Source: Desulfobacterales bacterium (lineage in GTDB: Bacteria; Desulfobacterota; Dissulfuribacteria; Dissulfuribacterales; JAMONC01). Taken from it: a stretch of DNA of 12,664 nt. The stretch lies in assembly GCA_027066725.1 (NCBI GenBank), contig JAMONC010000069.1, positions 1 to 12,664 on the forward strand, given 5' to 3'. A program made the translations under genes and the position numbers. The notes under the pieces are model-generated. The model made no database searches. It had not been told where the DNA came from and worked only from the letters and a program-made list of their open reading frames with translations. This document shows, piece by piece, positions 5,591-12,404 of this stretch (position 1 is its first letter; each line of letters starts with the position of its first letter).

Positions 5591-6952
5591 TTATCCGTTA
5601 ACAACTTCTTGTATAAATTCTCCCCCTGTGCCCTTTTTATCTAAAATTCTTCCCTTAAGAGAATGCTGACAAGCATGTTCTATATAAATATCTATTTCCT
5701 TACCAATCAAATCCTTTGTCCCAACAAAGTTCACAACATGATTCCCTGGACTTCTTCCACATAACTGCTTAGGATTAGACTTAGAGACCCCATCTACTAA
5801 TACTTTAATATTTTTACCTACAAATCTTGAAAGCCTTTGTAATCCTATCTTATCTTGTAGCTCTAACACCTTAGCTAGTCTTTTTTTCTTCTCTAACTCA
5901 GGAACCTGATTAGACATCTTAGCAGCTTTAGTCCCTGGTCTAGGAGAATACTTAAAAGCAAATATCTGATCAAATTTCACTTCTTCAAGTAAACTAAGTG
6001 TCTGTTCAAAATCTTCTTGAGTTTCTCCAGGGAATCCAACAATTAGATCTGTTGTTAAACTAATATCTGGACAAACACTTCGCAAGTCTGAAACAAGCTC
6101 TAAATATTTTTCTCTAGTATAATGTCTATTCATAGCTCTTAAAACCTTGTTTGACCCAGCTTGAACAGGAAGATGGATATGTGGACAAAGATTATCTATT
6201 TGAGAAAAACATTCTATAAGATCAGGTGATAAATCCTTTGGATGACTTGTTGTAAACCTAAGCCTTTTTAATCCCTTTATTTTGGATACTTCTTTTAATA
6301 ATTGGGCAAAGCTTGGAAAGCCTTGCTCCTTTTTACCATAAGAATTTACATTTTGTCCCAAAAGGGTTATCTCTTTTATACCTGAGGCAACAAGTAAACG
6401 TACTTCATCTATAATGTCTCCCGGAGGTCTACTAGCTTCTCTACCACGTACATAAGGAACAATACAATATGTACAAAAATTATCACACCCTTGCATTACT
6501 GTAACATAAGCCCTAACTGAGTCTATACCCCACAGCTGTCCTCTAGCTCTTGGTATTACAAAATGCGGTTCAAGATTGTTAATACAAAGATGCTTTCTAT
6601 TTATTTCTAATGTTTTAATTAGTTCTGGAAGTTTAAAAATAGCATGAGGGCCAAAAACAATATCTAAATAAGGAAAACGCTCAAAAAATTCTTCTCCTCT
6701 TTGCTGAGCAACGCAGCCTCCTACTGCTAGTATAAGACTGGGATTCTTCTTTTTTAAATGCTTAAAACGTCCAAGAAGACTATAAACCTTATGTTCTGCC
6801 TTCTCTCTAATTGCACAAGTATTTAATATTATAAGATCTGCATCTTTTGGCTCAAAAACTTTTTTATAATTATCTGACAATAACTCCTCTATCCTTATGG
6901 AGTCATACTCATTCATCTGACAACCAAATGTAGCTATATAAAGCCTTTTCAT
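5591..6952 (-). CDS. miaB: tRNA-2-methylthio-N6-dimethylallyladenosine synthase
   Basis: MiaB is a cytoplasmic radical-SAM methylthiotransferase that adds a methylthio group to i6A37 of tRNAs reading UNN codons, using two 4Fe-4S clusters and S-adenosylmethionine. The 453-residue product has the full architecture. The N-terminal domain holds cluster cysteines Cys11 (FGCQMNEYDS), Cys46 (LNTCAIRE) and Cys80 (GGCVAQ). The radical-SAM core has C-x3-C-x2-C at Cys156, Cys160 and Cys163, and ITLLGQNVNSYG (195-206), which favours MiaB over the related MtaB and RimO. A TRAM RNA-binding domain covers about 375-437. The ribosome site is weak (GAAGG, about 10 bases upstream). It is preceded by the TolC gene (73-base gap) and followed closely by the DUF151 gene. 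Confidence 0.96.
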   Translation of the reverse strand: MKRLYIATFGCQMNEYDSIRIEELLSDNYKKVFEPKDADLIILNTCAIREKAEHKVYSLLGRFKHLKKKNPSLILAVGGCVAQQRGEEFFERFPYLDIVFGPHAIFKLPELIKTLEINRKHLCINNLEPHFVIPRARGQLWGIDSVRAYVTVMQGCDNFCTYCIVPYVRGREASRPPGDIIDEVRLLVASGIKEITLLGQNVNSYGKKEQGFPSFAQLLKEVSKIKGLKRLRFTTSHPKDLSPDLIECFSQIDNLCPHIHLPVQAGSNKVLRAMNRHYTREKYLELVSDLRSVCPDISLTTDLIVGFPGETQEDFEQTLSLLEEVKFDQIFAFKYSPRPGTKAAKMSNQVPELEKKKRLAKVLELQDKIGLQRLSRFVGKNIKVLVDGVSKSNPKQLCGRSPGNHVVNFVGTKDLIGKEIDIYIEHACQHSLKGRILDKKGTGGEFIQEVVNG

Positions 6953-7025
6953 TGTATCTTACCTTCAGTCCTTTATTTCTAATTTAGCCTTTTGTTTAAT
7001 ATCTGTAAATGTTTTTGGTGGATTC

Positions 7026-8372
7026 TTATTGGTAAGCCTTTCCAATAGCATAGTCAAGTTGTGAAGTTGCAATAGAAATGTCTGCAAGGGCCTTAAAATA
7101 TCTGGTACGAGCCTTTACTAGCAGATCCTGAGCATCTAATACATCTGTATTACTAACAAGTTTCTCTCTAAATTTTTCTTGATTTATATCAAAATTTTCT
7201 TTTGCTTGTTGTAAACTCTCTTTTGCCACTTTATAAGCGTTTAACGCCTCTTTTTGTTTTAAAAGTGCTCTTTGTACCTCTATAGATATGTTATTGTAAA
7301 TTACTTTATAATTTATCCTTGCTTGAGACAAAAAATATGACGCCTTTTGACATCTGTCTCTATCAGCCCCCCAAGACCATAGATTCCAAGTTGCAACTAC
7401 ACTAACTTCTTCTGATTCATGTTGGCCATAAGGATTATCTGAAAGATCAGGTGTAATGCCCTTTCTATCATAAATTGCATTTAAATTTATATGGGGTAAA
7501 TAATTAGAACGGGCTATATCTAACAAAAGTTCTGCCTTTTTTATAGCAAGTTTTGCAGCCTTAAGCTCTGGTCTGTTTCTAACAGCCATAGATAATGCTC
7601 TACTAAAAGACAAAACTCTCTCTGGTATAATAAAACTATCTTTAATATATAAAGGAGCTGTTAATTCCCTTCTTAATAAAAGATTAAGTTGAGATCTTAA
7701 AAGCATTACATCATGACTTGCCTTAATCTCATCTTGTATTGCCTGCGATAAAGCAACTTTGCTTGCAAGTAAGTCATTTTTGCCCAAAAGTCCTACTTCA
7801 AAAAGAGATTTAGCATCAATTAAATGTGACCTTAAACGCTTAACAGCACTCTTTCGCTCTTCTAAAATCTTTTTTGCCATTAAAAGCTTAAAATAAGCAA
7901 TCTTAACATCTCTTATTATTTGATTTTTTAAACTAGTTAACTCTAATTCTGTTATTCTTTTTTTAATTTTTGCTGCTTTATAATTGTTTAAAAGTGCTCC
8001 AGCTTCAAATATTGGCTGACTAATTATGATCTGCCAATCGTAGTTATCATGAGAAGATACTGCTATATCCCTTCCCATTATATTTATAACATTGACATTT
8101 TTAAGTCCTACATATGAATACTTAGTAGAGATAGTTGGAAGCATCTTTTTAAATTGTATTGTTACATCCTTTTGACTCTCTAAAACAGAAAGCTTTTTCT
8201 CCTTAAGAGTTAAATTCCTCTTAAGTGCAGTAATTATACACCAGTTAAGGGAATAAGGTTCTACTTTGGGATTTATACTTAGATATGCACTAAAAGAATT
8301 TTGAAGAAAATAGAAAAATATAAAGAAAAAAACACAGAAAAAACAAAAAACAATCTTTAAGTAGGCTCTCAT
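7026..8372 (-). CDS. TolC-family outer-membrane efflux protein
   Basis: TolC-type proteins form trimeric outer-membrane beta-barrels with long periplasmic alpha-helical tunnels that serve efflux pumps or type I secretion. The 448-residue product starts with a signal peptide: Arg2 and Lys6, a very hydrophobic Phe-rich core (about 7-24) and a likely cut after SFSA (26-29). The mature part shows the two OEP repeats (about 40-235 and 250-445) with long helical heptad-like runs such as FKLLMAKKILEERKSAVKRL (166-185). Conserved features include ISQPIFEAG (126-134) and the NRPEL segment (278-282). The ATG overlaps the stop of the preceding DUF4911 gene as ATGA, implying translational coupling. No membrane-fusion or inner-membrane pump gene is adjacent, so the partner must be encoded elsewhere. 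Confidence 0.92.
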   Translation of the reverse strand: MRAYLKIVFCFFCVFFFIFFYFLQNSFSAYLSINPKVEPYSLNWCIITALKRNLTLKEKKLSVLESQKDVTIQFKKMLPTISTKYSYVGLKNVNVINIMGRDIAVSSHDNYDWQIIISQPIFEAGALLNNYKAAKIKKRITELELTSLKNQIIRDVKIAYFKLLMAKKILEERKSAVKRLRSHLIDAKSLFEVGLLGKNDLLASKVALSQAIQDEIKASHDVMLLRSQLNLLLRRELTAPLYIKDSFIIPERVLSFSRALSMAVRNRPELKAAKLAIKKAELLLDIARSNYLPHINLNAIYDRKGITPDLSDNPYGQHESEEVSVVATWNLWSWGADRDRCQKASYFLSQARINYKVIYNNISIEVQRALLKQKEALNAYKVAKESLQQAKENFDINQEKFREKLVSNTDVLDAQDLLVKARTRYFKALADISIATSQLDYAIGKAYQ

Positions 8373-8599
8373 AACCTTTTCTCTATAAAATAACCCTTTA
8401 ACCCTATCCTAGGTCCCATATCTTTTATAATTTCAATAACATCATTTTGACATGCTTTGTGGTGTGAAATCTCGATAAGAGCGATGCTTTTTTCTTTAGT
8501 GCGCATAAAAAAGAGATTATCATAAGCTTCTAAGATATATCTAATCCAAAAAACCTCTTTAGGATCAACAATAGCTATCAACTTTTGTAACTTTACCAT
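8369..8599 (-). CDS. Small DUF4911-family protein
   Basis: The 76-residue protein matches my recollection of the DUF4911 family: a VDPKEVFWIRYILEAYDNL segment (11-29) corresponding to the family's conserved 'vdp..i.yi.filEaYd' pattern, then a strand with IALIEIS (39-45) and a C-terminal helix (52-62). No catalytic motif, signal peptide or membrane segment is visible. Its function is unknown. It lies 3 bases after pth with no recognisable ribosome site, so it is probably translated by reinitiation, and it overlaps the TolC gene by 4 bases. That packing ties its expression to both neighbours but does not reveal a role. Confidence 0.75.
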   Translation of the reverse strand: MVKLQKLIAIVDPKEVFWIRYILEAYDNLFFMRTKEKSIALIEISHHKACQNDVIEIIKDMGPRIGLKGYFIEKRL

Positions 8600-8602
8600 C
8601 AG

Positions 8603-9196
8603 CTATTCTATTTTTATTTTGTGATATTTATTCATAGCTCTTTGTAAGCCTTGAGTCAAATAACAAAATATAGCTTCAGCACTTATTTTTAATATGTCCT
8701 CTATAATCTTTTTCTCATCATTAGAAAAAGGTTCAAGAACATATCTTACTACTTCATTTTTAGAATTAGGTCTTCCTATACCAATTCTTAATCTATCAAA
8801 ATTTTTATGTCCTAAAGCTCTTATAATGGACTCTACTCCTTTATGTCCACCCGAACTTGCATCTCTAGCAAATTTTAAACGCCCCAGAGGTATATCAAGA
8901 TCATCATGTACTACTAAAAAGTTATCTTCAGAACCTAAAATACCCCTTCTTTTAAGAGCTAAAACTGCTTTCCCACTATCATTCATAAAGGTAAGGGGTT
9001 TAACAAAAAACAATTTTTCCCCTTTCAAAAAAATTTCACAGACCTCAGCATGAAGTCTATTTATAGTACGGAAACACTCTTGCTCTTTTAAGAAGAGATC
9101 CAAAAAAGAATCTAAAACTTTAAACCCTATATTATGACGAGTATTTTCATATTTAGGGCCGGGATTCCCCAGCCCTATTACAACCTTGGACTCCAA
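8603..9196 (-). CDS. pth: Peptidyl-tRNA hydrolase
   Basis: Pth frees tRNA from peptidyl-tRNAs that drop off the ribosome by cutting the peptide-tRNA ester in the cytoplasm. The 197-residue product is the usual size. Motifs are GLGNPGPKYENTRHN (8-22; Asn11 and the catalytic His21), KPLTFMN (66-72; Asn72), VHDDLD (96-101; Asp98) and SSGGHKG (114-120; His118). The residue after His118 is Lys rather than the E. coli Asn, a substitution I believe is common in related lineages. The start is TTG at 9196, the only start close enough to the conserved N-terminus. No ribosome site is visible before it, and it lies 9 bases after the rplY stop, so coupling to rplY is likely. The rplY-pth pair is a conserved arrangement. 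Confidence 0.95.
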   Translation of the reverse strand: MESKVVIGLGNPGPKYENTRHNIGFKVLDSFLDLFLKEQECFRTINRLHAEVCEIFLKGEKLFFVKPLTFMNDSGKAVLALKRRGILGSEDNFLVVHDDLDIPLGRLKFARDASSGGHKGVESIIRALGHKNFDRLRIGIGRPNSKNEVVRYVLEPFSNDEKKIIEDILKISAEAIFCYLTQGLQRAMNKYHKIKIE

Positions 9197-9205
9197 TTTT
9201 TTATA

Positions 9206-9850
9206 TTATTCAGATGATTCTTCAGTTGTACCAGTCTCTTCTTCTGCTTCTGCCTCTTCCTCAGAGGTTTCAGCTTCAGTTGGTACCACTGTCACTATGG
9301 TAGTATCAGGATCATCTACAAATGTAATACCCTCTTCAGCCTTAAGGTCTTCTACGTGAAGGGCATCCCCAACATCTAAATCAGAAACATCTACAGGAAT
9401 TTCTTTAGGGATAGAAAGTGGCAAACAAGAAATTGTAAGGGTTCTTCTAAGAAGCTCAAGCATACCCTTACCCGTCTCAACACCTTTAGCCGTACCTACA
9501 ATTTTAATTGGGACTTCAGTTTCTACTTCTTCGTCCATAAAGACTTCATAAAAATCTATATGACGGATCTCATCACTTACAGGATGAAGTTGTAGTTCTT
9601 TTACTAAAGCAGTACGTTTCTCTACAGCTTCTTGCTCCCCTTCATTTTTTAACTCTAAAGTAAAAAGTACCTGCTGTCTTGGTATCTTAGTAATAATCTT
9701 TTTAAACTCATGAGCACTAACGGCTAAAGGTATAGATTTTGTTTTTGGCCCATAAAGTACAGCAGGCAAAATCCCCTGTTTTCTTAATTTCCTTGCAACA
9801 GATTTACCTGTTTTAGTCCTAATTATTGCTGAAAGGCTTACCTGATCCAT
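9206..9850 (-). CDS. rplY: 50S ribosomal protein L25, CTC form (bL25)
   Basis: bL25 binds 5S rRNA in the large ribosomal subunit; the long CTC form carries an extra beta-barrel domain and was first described as a general stress protein. The 214-residue product has the 5S-binding domain at 1-95, with RKLRKQGILPAVLYG (20-34) and HPVSDEIRHIDFYEV (89-103). The CTC/TL5 domain follows (about 104-190) with PIKIVGTAKGVETGKGM (114-130). It ends in a low-complexity acidic tail (191-214) made mostly of Glu, Thr, Ser and Ala, common in this family. AAGGAG (9859-9864) lies 8 bases before the ATG. A minus-strand TATAAA (9879-9874), downstream of the prs terminator, could be the -10 of a separate promoter, but its -35 is poor. 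Confidence 0.95.
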   Translation of the reverse strand: MDQVSLSAIIRTKTGKSVARKLRKQGILPAVLYGPKTKSIPLAVSAHEFKKIITKIPRQQVLFTLELKNEGEQEAVEKRTALVKELQLHPVSDEIRHIDFYEVFMDEEVETEVPIKIVGTAKGVETGKGMLELLRRTLTISCLPLSIPKEIPVDVSDLDVGDALHVEDLKAEEGITFVDDPDTTIVTVVPTEAETSEEEAEAEEETGTTEESSE

Positions 9851-9933
9851 TTTTAAGGCTCCTTACCCAGTATTTTATAACGCCTGTTTCATAAAAACAC
9901 GTTAAAAGTAAAAAATAAAGTGCTTAAAGCATG

Positions 9934-9960
9934 AAAAAGCCCCTCTTATTTACAGGGGCT
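9934..9960 (-). terminator. Intrinsic terminator after prs
   Basis: On the minus strand AGCCCCT (9960-9954), a 9-base loop and AGGGGCT (9944-9938) form a GC-rich 7-bp stem whose last base starts a run of five U (9938-9934). It begins 26 bases past the prs stop codon. It should end or attenuate the DUF1844-ispE-tRNA-prs transcript and separate it from rplY. Confidence 0.88.
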
Positions 9961-9986
9961 GTTTGATTTTGGCAACAGAAAAATTT

Positions 9987-10931
9987 TTACACAAATAATG
10001 AACTTACTGAATCATCATTATGTATACGTCTTATAGCTTCTCCCAATAAAGTAGAAACTGTAAGCACCTTTATTTTGTCAAGCTTTTGTGCATCTGGCCT
10101 CAGTGGTATAGTATTAGTTACCACTAAAGATTCTAATTCAGATTTTTTTATGCGTTCAACTGCAGGACCAGATAAAACAGGATGTGTAGCACAACCATGT
10201 ACATGTTTGGCACCATGTTCTTTAAGAGCCTTAGCAGCATGACAAAGAGTACCTGCAGTATCTACCATATCATCAAGGATTATGGCAGTTTTACCCTTTA
10301 CATCTCCAATAATATTCATAACTTGTGATTCATTAGGTCTCTCGCGCCTCTTATCTATAATGGCAAGACTTGCTCCTAAACGTTTTGCAAAAGCTCGAGT
10401 CCTTTCCACTCCACCTGCATCAGGAGAAACCATAACTAAATCATCATCAAAATTTTCTTTTATATAATTAAGTAAAATAGGAGCAGCAAAAAGATGGTCT
10501 ACTGGTATGCTGAAAAATCCCTGAATCTGCCCTGCATGAAGATCCATTGCAAGAACCCTTCTTGCACCAGCAGTAGTAATTATATCTGCTACAAGTTTTG
10601 CAGAAATAGGAACTCTTGGCGCAGCTTTTCTATCTTGCCTTGCATAGCCATAGTAAGGAAGTACAGCAGTAATACGTCTTGCTGAAGCCCTTCTTAGGGC
10701 GTCTATCATTATCAAGAGCTCCATTAAATGATGATTCACTGGAGGACAAGTAGACTGAAGTACAAATACATCTGCTCCCCTTACATTTTCACCAATTTCT
10801 ACAAAAACCTCACCATCACTAAATGTCCTTACTGAAGCCCTGCCTAAAGGAATACTTAGATAATCACAAATCTCCTGAGCAAGGGCTGGATTTGAGTTAC
10901 CTGCAAAGACTTTTATGTTATAAAGTGGCAT
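9987..10931 (-). CDS. prs: Ribose-phosphate pyrophosphokinase (PRPP synthase, class I)
   Basis: Prs transfers pyrophosphate from ATP to ribose 5-phosphate, giving PRPP for nucleotide, histidine, tryptophan and NAD synthesis in the cytoplasm. The 314-residue product is full length and class I. Motifs are FSDGE (37-41), the ATP-binding YYGYARQDRK (93-102), DLHAGQIQGFF (130-140; metal-binding His132), DAGG (171-174), IDKRR (192-196; catalytic-loop Lys194) and the PRPP loop DDMVDTAGT (220-228). The ribosome site AAGGA is about 12 bases before the ATG, a little far. It follows tRNA-Gln by 44 bases and ends in a strong terminator. Its link to ispE through the tRNA gene is a conserved order rather than a shared pathway. 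Confidence 0.97.
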   Translation of the reverse strand: MPLYNIKVFAGNSNPALAQEICDYLSIPLGRASVRTFSDGEVFVEIGENVRGADVFVLQSTCPPVNHHLMELLIMIDALRRASARRITAVLPYYGYARQDRKAAPRVPISAKLVADIITTAGARRVLAMDLHAGQIQGFFSIPVDHLFAAPILLNYIKENFDDDLVMVSPDAGGVERTRAFAKRLGASLAIIDKRRERPNESQVMNIIGDVKGKTAIILDDMVDTAGTLCHAAKALKEHGAKHVHGCATHPVLSGPAVERIKKSELESLVVTNTIPLRPDAQKLDKIKVLTVSTLLGEAIRRIHNDDSVSSLFV

Positions 10932-10975
10932 GGTTCTGTAACTTCCTTCTCATAACTCTTTACTATAAAAATTTA

Positions 10976-11050
10976 TGGCTGGGGTGGGAGGATTCGAACC
11001 TCCGAATGCGGGTTCCAAAGACCCGTGTCTTACCACTTGACGACACCCCA
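10976..11050 (-). tRNA. tRNA-Gln (anticodon UUG)
   Basis: The 75-base minus-strand gene folds completely. The acceptor stem is TGGGGTG with CACCCCA, the D stem GTC with GAC, the anticodon stem CGGGT with ACCCG around loop CTTTGGA, and the T stem GGAGG with CCTCC around TTCGAAT. Anticodon TTG is at 11018-11016 and reads CAA. The weak U1-A72 pair and G73 are typical of bacterial glutamine tRNAs. The 3' CCA (10978-10976) is encoded. The gene lies 21 bases after ispE and 44 before prs on the same strand, so it is probably cut out of a shared transcript. Confidence 0.97.
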
Positions 11051-11071
11051 ACCGTGTTTTTCTAAGCCATC

Positions 11072-11953
11072 TTATAAAAATTCTATTTTGGGTTGAGCAG
11101 TCCCCGTAACTATATATATTTTAAAATCTTTATGGCTTTTTTCAATCTCTTGTTTTACTTTAAAAGCCTCTTCTTTACTTCTAAAAACTCCAAACACGCT
11201 TGAGCCACTTCCTGACATCATAGAGGCTAACGCCCCTTTTTCTAAAAAAAGCTTCTTTATATAAGCTATTTCAGGATAACTCTCAATAACTATATCTTCT
11301 AAATCATTATGCCACAAAAATCTCTCTAGATTCTGATCATCGGCAAAAATAGTGTCATCTTTCGGAATTGTCAACCGTAAATTCTTATAAACCCATGCAG
11401 TATCAACAGAAAAATTGGGATTAATCAAAACAAAATAAAATTCTGGTGCTTTTTTGGATATTATCTCATCACCAATTCCTCTTGCTATACAAAAAACTTC
11501 ATCATATAAGAAGAAAGGAACATCTGCTCCAAGTCTACGACCTAAATCAAAAATCTTTTCTCCACATCTAAGCCTTTCAGCATCTGACAAAAACGTCATT
11601 AAGATCCTAATTGTTGCAGCAGCATCACTACTTCCGCCACCCAAGCCAGCTCCAATAGGTATATTTTTTTTTAATCTTATCTTTATATCCCAATCTTTTT
11701 TAAAAACATATAAAAACTCTTTTGCTGCTTTATAGCATAAGTTGTCTTTGCCGCTTGAAAGATTACAATCAGAACAAACTTCTAAAGAAATAGTACGATT
11801 ACCCTCTTTATTACAATATATTAATACTTCATCAAATAGTGAAACCTTTAAAAAAGAAGTAAATAATTCGTGATAGCCATCTTTCCGCTTTCTTAATACG
11901 TATAGAAATAAATTTATCTTTGAAGGAGTTAAAAGCCTTGCACCTTTATTCAT
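11072..11953 (-). CDS. ispE: 4-diphosphocytidyl-2-C-methyl-D-erythritol kinase
   Basis: IspE phosphorylates the 2-hydroxyl of CDP-methylerythritol in the non-mevalonate isoprenoid pathway, in the cytoplasm. The 293-residue product is a full-length GHMP kinase. PSKINLFL (10-17) carries the substrate-contacting Lys12, IPIGAGLGGGSSDAAA (98-113) is the ATP-binding glycine-rich loop, LGADVPFF (141-148) holds catalytic Asp144, and MMSGSGSSVFG (245-255) is the third GHMP motif. The ATG overlaps the upstream DUF1844 stop as ATGA, indicating coupled translation. It is followed by tRNA-Gln and prs. The presence of ispE shows the host makes isoprenoids by the MEP route. Confidence 0.96.
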   Translation of the reverse strand: MNKGARLLTPSKINLFLYVLRKRKDGYHELFTSFLKVSLFDEVLIYCNKEGNRTISLEVCSDCNLSSGKDNLCYKAAKEFLYVFKKDWDIKIRLKKNIPIGAGLGGGSSDAAATIRILMTFLSDAERLRCGEKIFDLGRRLGADVPFFLYDEVFCIARGIGDEIISKKAPEFYFVLINPNFSVDTAWVYKNLRLTIPKDDTIFADDQNLERFLWHNDLEDIVIESYPEIAYIKKLFLEKGALASMMSGSGSSVFGVFRSKEEAFKVKQEIEKSHKDFKIYIVTGTAQPKIEFL

Positions 11954-12258
11954 GATGATTTGGCTTTAACATATCTTAGCCTTAAATCAAACAAGATATG
12001 CTCTAAAAGAGAAGACTCCTCAGCATCTAAATTGCCTTTGGTCTTTTCTTGAAGCATAGCTAAGGTATCAATAATATGTTGAGCAAGTGCTAAATTCTTT
12101 TCTTTTTTACCAGAATTGGGATCGGCAATTTCCCCAAGACTTACAAGTGCAGAATCATTTAAAGAAATAATAAAAGTAGAAAATGTAACCTCTGGTAATG
12201 GAATATGCTCTCTTTTTTCATCTATTGTCTCCTTCTCCCTTACCTCTTGCTCTGACAT
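11950..12258 (-). CDS. DUF1844-family small protein
   Basis: The 102-residue protein matches the DUF1844 family as I recall it: a polar N-terminus (1-22), then FSTFIISLNDSALVSLGEI (26-44), NLALAQHIIDTLAMLQEKTK (55-74) with GNL (75-77), and a closing LLEHILFDLRLRYV (84-97). It is all-helical in appearance, with no signal peptide or catalytic motif; its function is unknown. I chose ATG 12258 over the in-frame GTG at 12270 because that GTG overlaps the GGGAGGG ribosome site (12268-12262) serving the ATG. It is the first gene of the ispE unit and overlaps ispE by 4 bases. Confidence 0.85.
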   Translation of the reverse strand: MSEQEVREKETIDEKREHIPLPEVTFSTFIISLNDSALVSLGEIADPNSGKKEKNLALAQHIIDTLAMLQEKTKGNLDAEESSLLEHILFDLRLRYVKAKSS

Positions 12259-12261
12259 ATG

Positions 12262-12268
12262 CCCTCCC
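12262..12268 (-). promoter_or_regulatory. Ribosome binding site that decides the DUF1844 start
   Basis: GGGAGGG lies 3 bases before ATG 12258, a short but workable spacing. It overlaps the only upstream in-frame start, GTG 12270, making that GTG unlikely. Confidence 0.6.
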
Positions 12269-12270
12269 AC

Positions 12271-12404
12271 TTATGGTTTTATAAAGATTTACCAAAAAAG
12301 TAAAACACTATAAAATCTATATCAAGGCTTTAGTGCAAAATAAAAATGATTATGTTATGTTTGATATATTAAAAAAATTTTCTCATTAGTTAGTAAAAAA
12401 TAAA
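12271..12404. promoter_or_regulatory. Divergent promoter region between the DUF1844 unit and xseA
   Basis: This very AT-rich spacer must hold promoters for two divergent units. On the minus strand TTGATA (5 of 6 to the -35 consensus, around 12331-12336) is followed 17 bases later by a weak TACTTT; TATAGT also occurs nearby. On the plus strand no clear pair stands out. Seen directly: no strong palindrome or operator. Confidence 0.3.

Noticed and set aside
10823..11065. 80-residue plus-strand frame over the prs start and tRNA-Gln
   Set aside because: It is translated from the antisense of a complete tRNA and of prs; the WEDSNLRMRVPKT-like stretch is the well-known artefact of reading tRNA antisense.
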